A stretch of 30,577 nt of DNA from CAYVNU01 sp964453265. Lineage in GTDB: Bacteria; Patescibacteriota; Doudnabacteria; UBA920. The translations under genes were made by a program, and so were the position numbers. The notes under the pieces are model-generated. The model saw only the letters and a list, made by a program, of their open reading frames with translations. It was not told the origin of the DNA and ran no database searches. Positions 22,586 to 30,206 of this stretch are shown here, in pieces. The stretch is taken from assembly GCA_964453265.1 (NCBI GenBank), contig CAYVNU010000013.1, positions 1 to 30,577 of the forward strand, in the 5' to 3' direction. How positions within the stretch are numbered: the first letter of the stretch is position 1; each line of letters starts with the position of its first letter.

Positions 22586-24535
22586 ATGAAAGATCCTTTT
22601 AGAATTTATACAAATTCATCACCTAAAACAAAAAATAAGACCCTGGATTGGGAAGAGTCCGCTTTAGATGCTCAAAATTCTGAGGCGGAAATTTTTGAGT
22701 CTGAGCGTTTCACTCAATTTTTGCTTTGGTTATGGCCTTTAGTTGCTTTTATATTTTTTATTATTTTTTCAAGACTATTTTTTTTACAGATTGTTAAAGG
22801 GGACTTTTATAGGCAAATTGCTGAGAGTAATAGGATTCGCAAGCAAATAATTTTAGCTCCTAGGGGTTTAATTGTAGATAGTTTTGGAAAAGATATTGTG
22901 GAAAATATTGCGGGATTTAATTTAGTTGCTGTACCTTTGGATTTGCAGAGGAATAGTTTGGACGATGTTTTAAATAAATTGCAGGCTGTTTTTGGCATAT
23001 CTTTTGATGAAGTTAAAAACAAAATTTTATCTTCCCCAAAAAATTCAATTCAGCCATTGGTTATAAAACAGGATTTAAGCCTAGAGCAAAGTATTTTATT
23101 TGAAACAAGGAGTTCAGAGTTTGTTGGTTTTTCTGTTCAGAAAATTCCAATCAGAAAATATTTGCAACCGGAAGCTTTTTCTCATGTGGTAGGTTATACT
23201 GGTCCGGCAAATCAAAATGATTTAAAAAATAATTTAAAAAGTAAGTATGATGCGCAGGACTTTATTGGTAGAAGCGGCATTGAGGCAGAGTATGAAGATT
23301 ATTTACGAGGACAAAACGGTCAAAATTTAATAGAGGTAGACGCGAGTGGAAAGGTACAAAGTGTTTTGGGTAGCAATAGTCCCAAGCCAGGTAATACTTT
23401 GGTTCTAAACATAGATTTAGAATTACAACAAAAATTATATTCTGAGTTAAGAGGTAGATTGGGTAATGTTCGGGCAGCGGCGGTTGCCATGGAGCCAAAA
23501 ACTGGTAAAATTTTGGCTTTGGTTTCTTTGCCCGGTTATGACAATAATCAGTTTGCTCACGGTATAAAAAATGAAGAATATAAAGTCCTCCTCTCTGATA
23601 AAAATCTTCCGCTTTTTAATCGAGTTATATCTGGAGTTTATCCGCCCGGTTCAACCGTAAAACCAATGGTGGCAGCTGCTGCTCTTTCAGAGGGGGTAGT
23701 AACCGAATCAACAATAATTTACGATAGAGGTGTCTTGGTTATACCAAATCAGTATAATCCGGAAATAAGTTATAATTTTTACGGTTGGAAAAGGGAGGGC
23801 CTAGGTGCCATGGATATTAAAAGTGCTATTGCTAATAGCAGCGATATATATTTTTATACAGTTGCTGGTGGGCATCCAAAATCGCCAATTAAACCTCTAG
23901 GCCCGGTAAAGCTGGCTGAATATTATAAAAAATTCAATTTAGGACAAATTACAGGCATAGATTTGCCGGGTGAAAAGCCTGGTGTTGTGGCAGATCCTGA
24001 ATGGAAGAGTAAATATTTTAAAAGTGACCCGGTATTAAGTAAATGGTATTTAGGTGATACTTATCATATTGGTATTGGGCAGGGAGATATGCTCACAACT
24101 CCTTTACAAGTTGCGGAGTGGACCTCTATAATTGCAAACGATGGGGTTGGTATGAAACCAAAAATTTTAGCAGAAGTCAAAGACGAATTTGGCAAAGAAC
24201 TGTACCAAAATAATCCTGAAGTTTTAGTAAAAAACTTTATTAATCCTGAATATTTAAAAATTGTTCAAGAGGGCATGAGGCAAACAATTTTAGAGGGTTC
24301 AGGTAGGCAACTTGCCGGTTTACCAATTAGTAGTGCGGGTAAAACCGGAACTTCACAGTTCGATGGCTCTGATCCGAGCCGTACGCACGCATGGTTTACG
24401 GCTTATGCCCCATTTGAAAATCCTGAAATTGTTATCACGGTTTTAGCTGAAGCCGGCGGGGAGGGTCACGCTGCTGCTGTGCCTGTAGCTAAAAATGTTT
24501 TGGACTGGTGGGCAAGAAACAGATATAAAAAATAG
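22586..24535 (+). CDS. mrdA: Penicillin-binding protein 2 (elongation transpeptidase)
   Basis: 649 aa. One membrane helix (about 45-70) precedes the pedestal domain (about 85-265) and the transpeptidase domain. Active-site motifs: S356-T-V-K359 (nucleophile serine and lysine), S418-S-D420 (SxN equivalent) and K586-T-G588. The IGIGQGDMLTTPLQVA motif typical of class B PBPs is at 495-510. It crosslinks peptidoglycan during elongation with RodA, which is not in this window. Confidence 0.96.
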   Translation: MKDPFRIYTNSSPKTKNKTLDWEESALDAQNSEAEIFESERFTQFLLWLWPLVAFIFFIIFSRLFFLQIVKGDFYRQIAESNRIRKQIILAPRGLIVDSFGKDIVENIAGFNLVAVPLDLQRNSLDDVLNKLQAVFGISFDEVKNKILSSPKNSIQPLVIKQDLSLEQSILFETRSSEFVGFSVQKIPIRKYLQPEAFSHVVGYTGPANQNDLKNNLKSKYDAQDFIGRSGIEAEYEDYLRGQNGQNLIEVDASGKVQSVLGSNSPKPGNTLVLNIDLELQQKLYSELRGRLGNVRAAAVAMEPKTGKILALVSLPGYDNNQFAHGIKNEEYKVLLSDKNLPLFNRVISGVYPPGSTVKPMVAAAALSEGVVTESTIIYDRGVLVIPNQYNPEISYNFYGWKREGLGAMDIKSAIANSSDIYFYTVAGGHPKSPIKPLGPVKLAEYYKKFNLGQITGIDLPGEKPGVVADPEWKSKYFKSDPVLSKWYLGDTYHIGIGQGDMLTTPLQVAEWTSIIANDGVGMKPKILAEVKDEFGKELYQNNPEVLVKNFINPEYLKIVQEGMRQTILEGSGRQLAGLPISSAGKTGTSQFDGSDPSRTHAWFTAYAPFENPEIVITVLAEAGGEGHAAAVPVAKNVLDWWARNRYKK

Positions 24536-24549
24536 CTGTAAGAATATAG

Positions 24550-24557
24550 TGTATAAT
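24550..24557 (+). promoter_or_regulatory. Possible promoter of folD
   Basis: TGTATAAT, with TATAAT at 24552-24557 in the 55-bp mrdA-folD gap. No convincing -35 is seen, and the TG is one base closer than in a true extended -10. Weak call. Confidence 0.35.
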
Positions 24558-24590
24558 GTAGGAAGTGTAGGTTTTAAGTTTAAATAGAGC

Positions 24591-25430
24591 ATGCAAATTA
24601 TTGACGGAAAAAAAATTGCTAACGAATTTTTAACTCAATTAAAAGCCGAAATTTTGCAACTGCCTTTTCGACCTCTTTTTTGTGATGTCTTAGTAGGAGG
24701 TGATGCGGTTTCGGAAAGTTATGTAAGAATTAAAGGCAGGGCAGCTGAGTCAATTGGCATGGATTTCAAAGTTGTTAAATTTTCTGAAACAATTTTAGAG
24801 AATGATTTAATTTCTGAGTTGAAAAAAATAAATCAGCTTCCAAATATTTGTGGCTTGATTATACAATTGCCCTTGCCTGATTCTTTAAATAGGGAACGTG
24901 TTTTAAATGTAATTGATGCAAATTTAGACGTTGACGCGGTCGGTAGCCAAAATAACTTGCTTTTTTACCAAAATAATCCGAAATTTATTCTGCCTACGGC
25001 TGCTGCAGTACTGCACATTTTAGAAAATTTAAAAATAGATTTGGAAAAATTAAATTATTTGGTTATTGGACAAGGGGAGCTGGTAGGAAAACCTGTTGCG
25101 CATTTATTAAGTCAGCGCGGGTATAAAGTTAAAATTGCTAATAAAAGCACTCAAAATCTAAGTGAATTGTTACAATTTGCCGATGTGGTCATATCTGCAA
25201 CCGGTCAAGCAAATTTATTGAAAGGTAATTTAATTAAATCAGGTACGATAATTATTGACGCAGGTTCCTCAGAACAAAATGGAAGTATTACCGGCGATGT
25301 TGATTTTTTATCTGTTAAAAATATTGAGGGTAAAATAACACCTGTGCCCGGAGGAGTCGGGCCGGTTACTGTTGCCATGCTTTTAAAAAATGTTTTAATT
25401 GCCGCTTTGAATAAAAATAAAAATGACTAA
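24591..25430 (+). CDS. folD: Methylenetetrahydrofolate dehydrogenase/cyclohydrolase
   Basis: 279 aa. It interconverts methylene-, methenyl- and formyl-THF. Catalytic residues S41, Y44, K48 (SESYVRIK), Q92 (IIQLPLP) and D115 are kept, as is the closing VPGGVGPVTVAML. Several usually fixed sites differ: the PCTP segment reads PTAA (135-138), DVDGF reads DVDAVG, and the dinucleotide loop GRS reads G160-Q-G. The lost arginine often contacts the NADP 2' phosphate, so NAD use is possible. Its end overlaps the next ATG by 8 bp. Confidence 0.93.
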   Translation: MQIIDGKKIANEFLTQLKAEILQLPFRPLFCDVLVGGDAVSESYVRIKGRAAESIGMDFKVVKFSETILENDLISELKKINQLPNICGLIIQLPLPDSLNRERVLNVIDANLDVDAVGSQNNLLFYQNNPKFILPTAAAVLHILENLKIDLEKLNYLVIGQGELVGKPVAHLLSQRGYKVKIANKSTQNLSELLQFADVVISATGQANLLKGNLIKSGTIIIDAGSSEQNGSITGDVDFLSVKNIEGKITPVPGGVGPVTVAMLLKNVLIAALNKNKND

Positions 25431-26277
25431 TATTTTAATTTGGATTAATAATTGGCTTAACAGACTGCTTTTGTTTTTTGGCTTGCGGCAAATGCAAAAT
25501 TATTGGGGAATTGTATACGATAGCGTAAGTAAGCAGCCGCTAGATCCGGCGGTTGTGAAGTTAATAGATGCTAAAACTGGAAAAGTTGTTTCAACTTGTA
25601 TAACAAATTTAAAAGGCCGTTATGGATTTTTGACACTCCCGGGCAAATATAAAATTTTGGTAAAAAAAACCAATTATACCTTTCCATCTAAAATTGTTTC
25701 GGGCGATAAAGATCAAAATTTTTCCAATATATACCACGGCGAATTATTTACTTTAGAAGGCGAATCAGAAGTTTTGCCTTTTAATATTCCAATGGACCCG
25801 GCCGCTTTTGATTGGAACCAACAGGCGAAACAGAATTTAAATAAAGTTTCTCCGTTCTTAGATTTTTTAGTAACCTCTTTGGTTAGAGTAGTTTTTTGGT
25901 TTTTATTTTTGCTGAGCCTATTTAGTTTTTATTATTCCAGATGGACAGTTGCCGGCATATTTTTAATACTTTATATTTTATTTTTTTTGGTCGCTTTATT
26001 TTTACCGCAAATTACTCTTTGGGGAAAGTTAAAATGTTCAGACGATAATAGTCCAATAAGTCTGGCACTTTTGGAATTAAGCTATTTAAAAGCTGATGAT
26101 ATTGTGGTTTCAAGAGCTCATACTATGGCGGATGGTAAATTTTTTTTATACGCCGAACCAGGAAATTATGTCTTGAAAATCAAAAAAATTGATCAGTTCG
26201 GTCAAATGAAGTTGCTTAAAACAAAAAAAATCAGGATAGGTGTTCACGGGGTATATAATTATTTAGTTACTTGTTAA
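25423..26277 (+). CDS. Stand-alone paralogue of the giant protein's C-terminal membrane module
   Basis: 284 aa. From Y27 onward it aligns end to end with the last ~256 residues of the giant protein (12868-13638): YWG.VYDS..KQPLDPA.V, PGKY, FPSK, YHGE, NIPMDP..FDWNQQ, a two-helix hairpin, LWG, and PG.YVLKIKKI are shared. The first part is a carboxypeptidase-regulatory-like beta sandwich and the part after the helices is a second small beta domain. A short hydrophobic N-terminus (LIWINNWLNRLLLFFGL) replaces the anchor helix. It overlaps folD by 8 bp and lies just before an orphan response regulator. Function unknown. Confidence 0.85.
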   Translation: MTNILIWINNWLNRLLLFFGLRQMQNYWGIVYDSVSKQPLDPAVVKLIDAKTGKVVSTCITNLKGRYGFLTLPGKYKILVKKTNYTFPSKIVSGDKDQNFSNIYHGELFTLEGESEVLPFNIPMDPAAFDWNQQAKQNLNKVSPFLDFLVTSLVRVVFWFLFLLSLFSFYYSRWTVAGIFLILYILFFLVALFLPQITLWGKLKCSDDNSPISLALLELSYLKADDIVVSRAHTMADGKFFLYAEPGNYVLKIKKIDQFGQMKLLKTKKIRIGVHGVYNYLVTC

Positions 26278-26281
26278 GTTG

Positions 26282-26290
26282 TGCTATAAT
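26282..26290 (+). promoter_or_regulatory. Extended -10 promoter of the response regulator
   Basis: TGCTATAAT matches the TGn extended -10 exactly and ends 11 bp before the ATG at 26302, so the predicted leader is only about 5 nt (almost leaderless). Confidence 0.62.
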
Positions 26291-26301
26291 ACAGATATTC
26301 T

Positions 26302-26685
26302 ATGACAAATATAAAAAAAGTTTTAATTGTTGAAGATGATCAAGATTGGCTCAATACTTTATCGGCAAAATTACAATCTGAGTTTGATATAATTTTAGCA
26401 ACCGATGGAGAAGAGGCAATAGCCAAAGTCTTGGATCATAGGCCTGAGGTTATATTACTCGATTTGCTTTTGCCTAAATTAGATGGCTTTAAGGTTTTAG
26501 AACGCATTCGTAAGTACCCCGATGCTCAGATTGCCCAAACTCACGTTGTGGTTTTAAGTAATCTTTGGAGCGATAAGGATATTTTACAGGCCAAGGCTTT
26601 GAAAATTGATGATTATTTTGTAAAAGCCAATACCAAAATAGAAGACGTGATGGCTTGTTTGAGAGCGATTAAAATAAAGTCTTAA
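26302..26685 (+). CDS. Single-domain response regulator (CheY-like)
   Basis: 127 aa, a receiver domain only. Acidic pocket E11-D12-D13, phospho-acceptor D54 (VILLDLLLPKLDG), switch residue S86 (VVLSN), and conserved K108 (YFVKAN). No output domain and no histidine kinase in the window, so its partner is unknown. It has its own promoter and follows the membrane-module gene by 24 bp. Confidence 0.92.
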   Translation: MTNIKKVLIVEDDQDWLNTLSAKLQSEFDIILATDGEEAIAKVLDHRPEVILLDLLLPKLDGFKVLERIRKYPDAQIAQTHVVVLSNLWSDKDILQAKALKIDDYFVKANTKIEDVMACLRAIKIKS

Positions 26686-26735
26686 TTAAACAATATTGAG
26701 GTATTTTTGTCAAGTATATTATTGTTTACATTTTG

Positions 26736-26764
26736 TTGACTTTATTCAATAAACTCTATATAAT
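26736..26764 (+). promoter_or_regulatory. Consensus sigma-70 promoter upstream of secE
   Basis: TTGACT (26736-26741), 17-bp spacer, TATAAT (26759-26764). Predicted start about 26771, giving a ~77-nt leader for secE that begins with the hairpin at 26776-26797. Confidence 0.82.
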
Positions 26765-26775
26765 CTAAGTAATAA

Positions 26776-26797
26776 AAAAGGCCTGCCAAGGCCTTTT
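26776..26797 (+). terminator. AAAAGGCC-GGCCTTTT hairpin just after the promoter
   Basis: Eight-pair stem (26776-26783 with 26790-26797), with loop TGCCAA, ending in TTTT. It could terminate the response-regulator transcript, or act as a 5' structure or early attenuator of the secE transcript, since it starts about 5 nt into that RNA. Confidence 0.6.
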
Positions 26798-26847
26798 AAA
26801 AAAGACAAATTTATAAACGAATCATAAATTAGAATTTGTAAAAGTAT

Positions 26848-27030
26848 ATGAATCCATTTGAGTTTTTAGGCCAGGTGAAAACCGAACTTACCAAAGTTAT
26901 TTGGCCTACCAAAAGCGAAACCGTAAAATATACCATTACCGTTATACTATTTTCATTAGCTGTGGCTTTTATTTTAGGCGCCGCGGATTACGGTCTGCTT
27001 AAACTTTTTGAAGCTTTACTTACAAAATAA
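26848..27030 (+). CDS. secE: Preprotein translocase subunit SecE
   Basis: 60 aa, the short one-helix form. A cytoplasmic amphipathic start with the hallmark EL.KV.WPT.SE (TELTKVIWPTKSETVKY) is followed by one membrane helix (TVILFSLAVAFILGAADYGL). Its TAA shares one base with the next ATG (TAATG at 27030). Confidence 0.93.
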   Translation: MNPFEFLGQVKTELTKVIWPTKSETVKYTITVILFSLAVAFILGAADYGLLKLFEALLTK

Positions 27031-27584
27031 TGCTTCCTACAGGACACATTGCGGCTGGTTATTTAACTGCTTATGGGTTAGTTAAAATTATCCACCCACA
27101 GTTAACCCATTCGGAAATTAATCAGTTGTATATATGGGGAATGTTTTGGGGTTTTGCTCCGGATTTAGATGTATTTTATTACTTCATAAAGAATAAGAAT
27201 TTTTTGGTCTCCGGCCAGGAAGCTTTAAAAGGCAGTCATAGAAAATATTATTCTCACGCTCCGATTTTATGGCTAATTGCAGGGCTGTTGGTATATTTTT
27301 TAGCCGGCTCCGTCTATATAAAAATGGTTGGGTTGCTAATATGGCTTGGGAGTTGGAGTCACTTTTTACTGGACTCTATAGATTACGGGATTATGTGGCT
27401 TTGGCCTTTTAGCAATAAAGTTTACGCGTTAAGAAACAGGGAAGTTAAGTTTGTAATACAGGAGCGGAATTTTTTTAAGCACTCTTTTAAGTTTTTACAG
27501 GCATACAGCAAGTTTTGGACTTTTTATTTTGAAATTTTAATAATTTTATTAGGAATACTAGTATTAGTATTCAGCAATAATTAG
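27030..27584 (+). CDS. Membrane-bound metal-dependent hydrolase-like protein (YdjM/DUF457 type)
   Basis: 184 aa. The pattern of metal-site residues fits the family: H6 near the N-terminus, FAPDLDV (about 47-53), SHRKYYSHAP (about 69-78), and SHFLLDSIDYGIMWLWPF (about 111-128). Four or so membrane helices. Substrate unknown; E. coli YdjM is a DNA-damage-inducible relative. It is wedged between secE and nusG, which are usually adjacent, and starts in a 1-bp overlap with secE. Confidence 0.8.
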   Translation: MLPTGHIAAGYLTAYGLVKIIHPQLTHSEINQLYIWGMFWGFAPDLDVFYYFIKNKNFLVSGQEALKGSHRKYYSHAPILWLIAGLLVYFLAGSVYIKMVGLLIWLGSWSHFLLDSIDYGIMWLWPFSNKVYALRNREVKFVIQERNFFKHSFKFLQAYSKFWTFYFEILIILLGILVLVFSNN

Positions 27585-27592
27585 AAAAAGTT

Positions 27593-28138
27593 ATGTCACG
27601 ACAACAAGTTACCGGAGAACGTCATTGGTATGTTTTGCACACTTATAGCGGTTATGAAGACAGCGTTGCTTTTAACCTAAAGCAGCGTATTGAGTCTATG
27701 GATATGCAAGACAAAATTTTTGGCGCTATTGTGCCTAAAGAAAAGAAAATTAAAATTAAAGACGGCAAGCGCACAACAGTGGAAGAAAAAATCTTTCCAG
27801 GTTATGTTTTGGTAGATATGATAGTAACCGACGACTCCTGGTATGTTGTGAGAAATACCCCTAACGTAACCGGTTTCGTAGGCAGCGGAACTATACCAAC
27901 TCCTATTGATCCGGAAGAGTGGAGTTATTTGCAAAAGCGCATGGGTGCCGATGAACCAAAGTTTAAAGTTGAGTTTTTAATTGGCGACTTAGTTAAAATT
28001 AACGACGGTCCGTTTAAAGATTACGAAGGCAAAGTTGGCGCCATAGACGAGCAGCACGGCAAAGTTAAAGTTATGGTAACCATTTTCGGCCGCGAAACCC
28101 CAGTTGAATTAGACTTTTTGCAGGTTAAGAAAATGTAA
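27593..28138 (+). CDS. nusG: Transcription termination/antitermination protein NusG
   Basis: 181 aa. N-terminal NGN domain: HWYVLHTYSGYEDSVAFNLKQRI, the FPGYVLVDM strand, and VRNTPNVTGFVG. The C-terminal KOW domain (GDLVKINDGPFKDYEGKVGAID) binds S10 or Rho in other bacteria. It associates with RNA polymerase and leads into the rplKA genes, as is usual. Confidence 0.96.
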   Translation: MSRQQVTGERHWYVLHTYSGYEDSVAFNLKQRIESMDMQDKIFGAIVPKEKKIKIKDGKRTTVEEKIFPGYVLVDMIVTDDSWYVVRNTPNVTGFVGSGTIPTPIDPEEWSYLQKRMGADEPKFKVEFLIGDLVKINDGPFKDYEGKVGAIDEQHGKVKVMVTIFGRETPVELDFLQVKKM

Positions 28139-28163
28139 GAGACACGGAAATGACACGATCCTG

Positions 28164-28250
28164 ATCTGCGGATTTAATCCGGATTTACGGATGGCTGCAG
28201 ATATTAACGCGGAAAGACGCGGATGTAGGGGCGAGCTTTAGCCGCTCGTA
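28164..28250. repeat. Mosaic of intergenic repeats after nusG
   Basis: 28164-28202 is an imperfect palindrome with ATCTGC / GCAGAT ends and internal GGATTTAATCC. 28225-28250 is a GTAGGGGCGAGCTTTAGCCG-type unit with CGAG / CTCG arms. The remaining nusG-to-28337 sequence holds no ORF or tRNA that I can support. Confidence 0.6.
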
Positions 28251-28336
28251 GAGTGTTCCGACTCATTGGCCAGTGTCCGTCCAGGAATTCGAATCCACCT
28301 TAGGATGTCTGAACCCAGAGAATTAACCTTGTTCGT

Positions 28337-28540
28337 ATGAAAAATAAATATCTGGAATTTTTGATATTTTTATTAGTTTGGCTCGGGGTGACCTATTTAA
28401 TTAGGGTTGCCGCAAATGACACATCTGGAGCATGGAGTGTGCAATTTTTTGACCCTCGATTAATACTTTTTGGAATAATTTGGTTAATTGGTTGCCCAAT
28501 TGTTTATTTAGTTTATAGAATCATCTACAGAAAAAAATAG
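28337..28540 (+). CDS. Small two-helix membrane protein
   Basis: 67 aa. Two clear membrane helices (about 7-24 and 41-61), with a polar loop AANDTSGAWSVQFFDPR and a basic tail YRKK. Family not recognised. It lies between nusG and rplK on the same strand, after a repeat-rich gap. No strong SD, so expression is uncertain. Confidence 0.6.
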   Translation: MKNKYLEFLIFLLVWLGVTYLIRVAANDTSGAWSVQFFDPRLILFGIIWLIGCPIVYLVYRIIYRKK

Positions 28541-28551
28541 CTTTTACTCCT

Positions 28552-28584
28552 AATTCATAACTCGTGCTTCTCGAATTATGAATG
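28552..28584. repeat. ATTCATAA / TTATGAAT inverted repeat
   Basis: Arms at 28553-28560 and 28576-28583 with spacer CTCGTGCTTCTCGAA. It lacks a U-tract. It marks the start of the 225-bp gap before rplK. Confidence 0.55.
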
Positions 28585-28714
28585 TTGGGTAAAATCCTAC
28601 ATCTTAAATTAAATCTAAAAGGAATGGTTGTTTTCGCCACGGCGAGATCTCGATCACATTAAAAAGTTTTTTACCATTTCGAATGCAAGTGAAAAATCTC
28701 TTAAGTAAAAAGGG

Positions 28715-28757
28715 ATGCCTCGGATGCACTCGGCATGGTAAGACACAGTGGTCTACC
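28715..28757 (+). promoter_or_regulatory. Structured leader immediately upstream of rplK
   Basis: Two adjacent hairpins: ATGCC / GGCAT (28715-28719 with 28732-28736), then GGTAAGAC / GTCTACC (28737-28744 with 28751-28757, one bulged A), ending 8 nt before the rplK ATG. No SD is visible, so ribosome access may depend on this structure. An autogenous site is possible. Confidence 0.45.
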
Positions 28758-28765
28758 AAAAATTT

Positions 28766-29191
28766 ATGGCCAAAAAAGTAAAAGTTGAAATTAAGTTGCA
28801 ACTTCCGGCCGGCAAAGCAACGCCTGCGCCTCCGGTTGGTACTGCACTTGGACCCCACGGCATTAATATTGCCAGTTTTGTAAAGGAATTTAACGACCGT
28901 ACCCGCGAAATGGGTGACTTAGTTATTCCGGTGTTAATGACGGTTTTTGAAGACCGCAGTTTTACCTTTATTTTAAAAACCCCGCCCGCCTCTAACTTAA
29001 TTATGAAGGCTATTAATTTAAGCAAAGGCAGCGCGAACCCGCTTTTAAATAAAGTTGGAAAAATTACCGCAAAACAGATTAAAGAAATTGCGGAAAAAAA
29101 GATGCCGGACTTAAATTGCCACAGCATGGAAGCAGCGGAAAAAATTATTCGCGGAACTGCCCGTTCTATGGGTGTGGAAGTTATAGATTAA
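28766..29191 (+). CDS. rplK: Ribosomal protein uL11
   Basis: 141 aa, the normal length, when started at ATG 28766 (an in-frame extension from 28748 adds six unrelated residues). Hallmarks: KLQLPAGKATPAPPVGTALG, HGINIASFVKEFN, and GTARSMGVEV at the end. It binds the GTPase-associated centre of 23S rRNA with the stalk. Confidence 0.97.
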   Translation: MAKKVKVEIKLQLPAGKATPAPPVGTALGPHGINIASFVKEFNDRTREMGDLVIPVLMTVFEDRSFTFILKTPPASNLIMKAINLSKGSANPLLNKVGKITAKQIKEIAEKKMPDLNCHSMEAAEKIIRGTARSMGVEVID

Positions 29192-29245
29192 TCTACGAGA
29201 TTAAAAAATCTTCTCAAAAATAGCTAATCATTTAAATTTTTAATT

Positions 29246-29291
29246 GTGGGAGAGTGGACTATGCTTTGATATAGTTGCTCACCATGACCAC
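29246..29291 (+). promoter_or_regulatory. Candidate L1-binding leader between rplK and rplA
   Basis: Nested stem: GTGG (29246-29249) with CCAC (29288-29291), internal loop GAGA/CATGA, GTG with CAC, and ACTAT (29258-29262) with ATAGT (29271-29275). The GTGGGAG...ACCAC outline resembles the L1 site of 23S rRNA helix 76, the known mimic used for autogenous repression of L11 operons. Confidence 0.55.
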
Positions 29292-29293
29292 GA

Positions 29294-29319
29294 CCCGCCG
29301 TCGCTAAAGCTATGGCGGG
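29294..29319. repeat. CCCGCC / GGCGGG palindrome before rplA
   Basis: Arms CCCGCC (29294-29299) and GGCGGG (29314-29319) around GTCGCTAAAGCTAT. It sits between the leader hairpin and the SD AGGAAGG (29321-29327). Its core resembles part of the GC-rich element inside miaA. Confidence 0.65.
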
Positions 29320-29336
29320 CAGGAAGGAATCTATTT

Positions 29337-30020
29337 ATGGCAAAAATTGCCAAACGAGTAAAAGCCAACAATAATTTAGTAGATGCAAATAAAGTTTATA
29401 GCCCAGAGGAAGCCATTCTACTTGCTAAAAAAACTGCTAATACCAAGTTTGTCGGCAGTATTGAAGTACATGTAAAAACTTTAATTGACGCAAAGAAAAC
29501 CGATCAGGCTATTCGCGGAACAGTTAGTTTGCCCAATGGTACCGGTAAAAGTAAGCGTGTTGCTGCTTTTGTGTCCGAAACTAAAGAGCAAGAAGCTAAA
29601 GACGCAGGTGCAGTATTGGTTGGTGGTGAAGAGTTAATTAAAAAGATTAAAGAAACTGAAAAAACCGACTTCGATGTAGCAATTGCAGAACCTGCCTTAA
29701 TGCCTAAATTGGCTCAAATTGCAAAGATTTTAGGTACTAGGGGACTTATGCCGAATCCAAAAACCGGCACGGTAGGGCCTAATATTGCGCAAATGGTTAA
29801 GGAAATTGCGGGCGGTAAGGTTAACTTTAAGAATGATGATAGCGGCAATATCCACCAAATAATTGGCAAAAGCAATTTTGATACTAAAGCACTTTTGGAA
29901 AATTTACAGGTTTTGTTTAAGGCCATTACTCAAGCAAGGCCGGCAACCGTAAAAGGTCAACTCGTGGCTTCTGTTTACATAAATTCCACTATGGGCCCGG
30001 GAATTAGAGTGAAAATGTAA
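29337..30020 (+). CDS. rplA: Ribosomal protein uL1
   Basis: 227 aa from ATG 29337, chosen because SD AGGAAGG lies 9 nt upstream; an in-frame TTG at 29244 would translate the leader hairpin. Hallmarks: VDANKVYSPEEAI, GSIEVHVKTLIDAKK, GTVSLPNGTGKSKRVAAF, MPNPKTGTVGPN, and STMGPGIRV at the C-terminus. It builds the L1 stalk and usually represses its own operon. Confidence 0.97.
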   Translation: MAKIAKRVKANNNLVDANKVYSPEEAILLAKKTANTKFVGSIEVHVKTLIDAKKTDQAIRGTVSLPNGTGKSKRVAAFVSETKEQEAKDAGAVLVGGEELIKKIKETEKTDFDVAIAEPALMPKLAQIAKILGTRGLMPNPKTGTVGPNIAQMVKEIAGGKVNFKNDDSGNIHQIIGKSNFDTKALLENLQVLFKAITQARPATVKGQLVASVYINSTMGPGIRVKM

Positions 30021-30026
30021 TTTAGT

Positions 30027-30090
30027 ATGTAAGCTGGTAAGCTAATCAGCTGGTAAGCATGTAAGCTGATAAGCTGGTAAGTAAATAAGT
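30027..30090. repeat. Degenerate TAAGCTGG tandem repeat after rplA
   Basis: Repeated TAAGCTGGTAAGCT-like units with small changes (TAAGCTGATAAGCTGG and so on) fill the space between the rplA stop and its terminator. It is a simple-sequence expansion of the same general kind as those flanking gatA. Confidence 0.75.
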
Positions 30091-30097
30091 TAGTAAA

Positions 30098-30127
30098 AAA
30101 ATAACTCCCTAAATCGGGAGTTATTTT
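30098..30127 (+). terminator. Intrinsic terminator of rplK-rplA
   Basis: Stem ATAACTCCC / GGGAGTTAT (30101-30109 with 30116-30124), flanked by A and T runs, loop TAAATC. It gives U-rich RNA on the plus strand. Confidence 0.87.
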
Positions 30128-30170
30128 AGTTCGAATTAGTATTTAAAAGGTTTAGGTATTTACTAAAGTA

Positions 30171-30203
30171 AAAACCGGCGAAGTTGGTAGCTTCGCCGGT
30201 TTT
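30171..30203. terminator. Bidirectional terminator, mainly for the 57-aa minus-strand gene
   Basis: A perfect 13-bp stem AAAACCGGCGAAG / CTTCGCCGGTTTT with a 7-nt loop. On the minus strand it follows the stop at 30207 by 3 bp and runs into TTTTT, which supports that ORF as a real gene. Confidence 0.85.
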
Positions 30204-30206
30204 GGG

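Noticed and set aside
28275..28310. TTCGAAT sequence resembling a tRNA T-loop
   Set aside because: The flanking bases do not form a T-stem, and no D-arm, anticodon arm or acceptor stem can be built around it.
29244..29336. N-terminal extension of rplA
   Set aside because: It would translate the leader hairpin and palindrome; the SD and the family N-terminus both fit ATG 29337.
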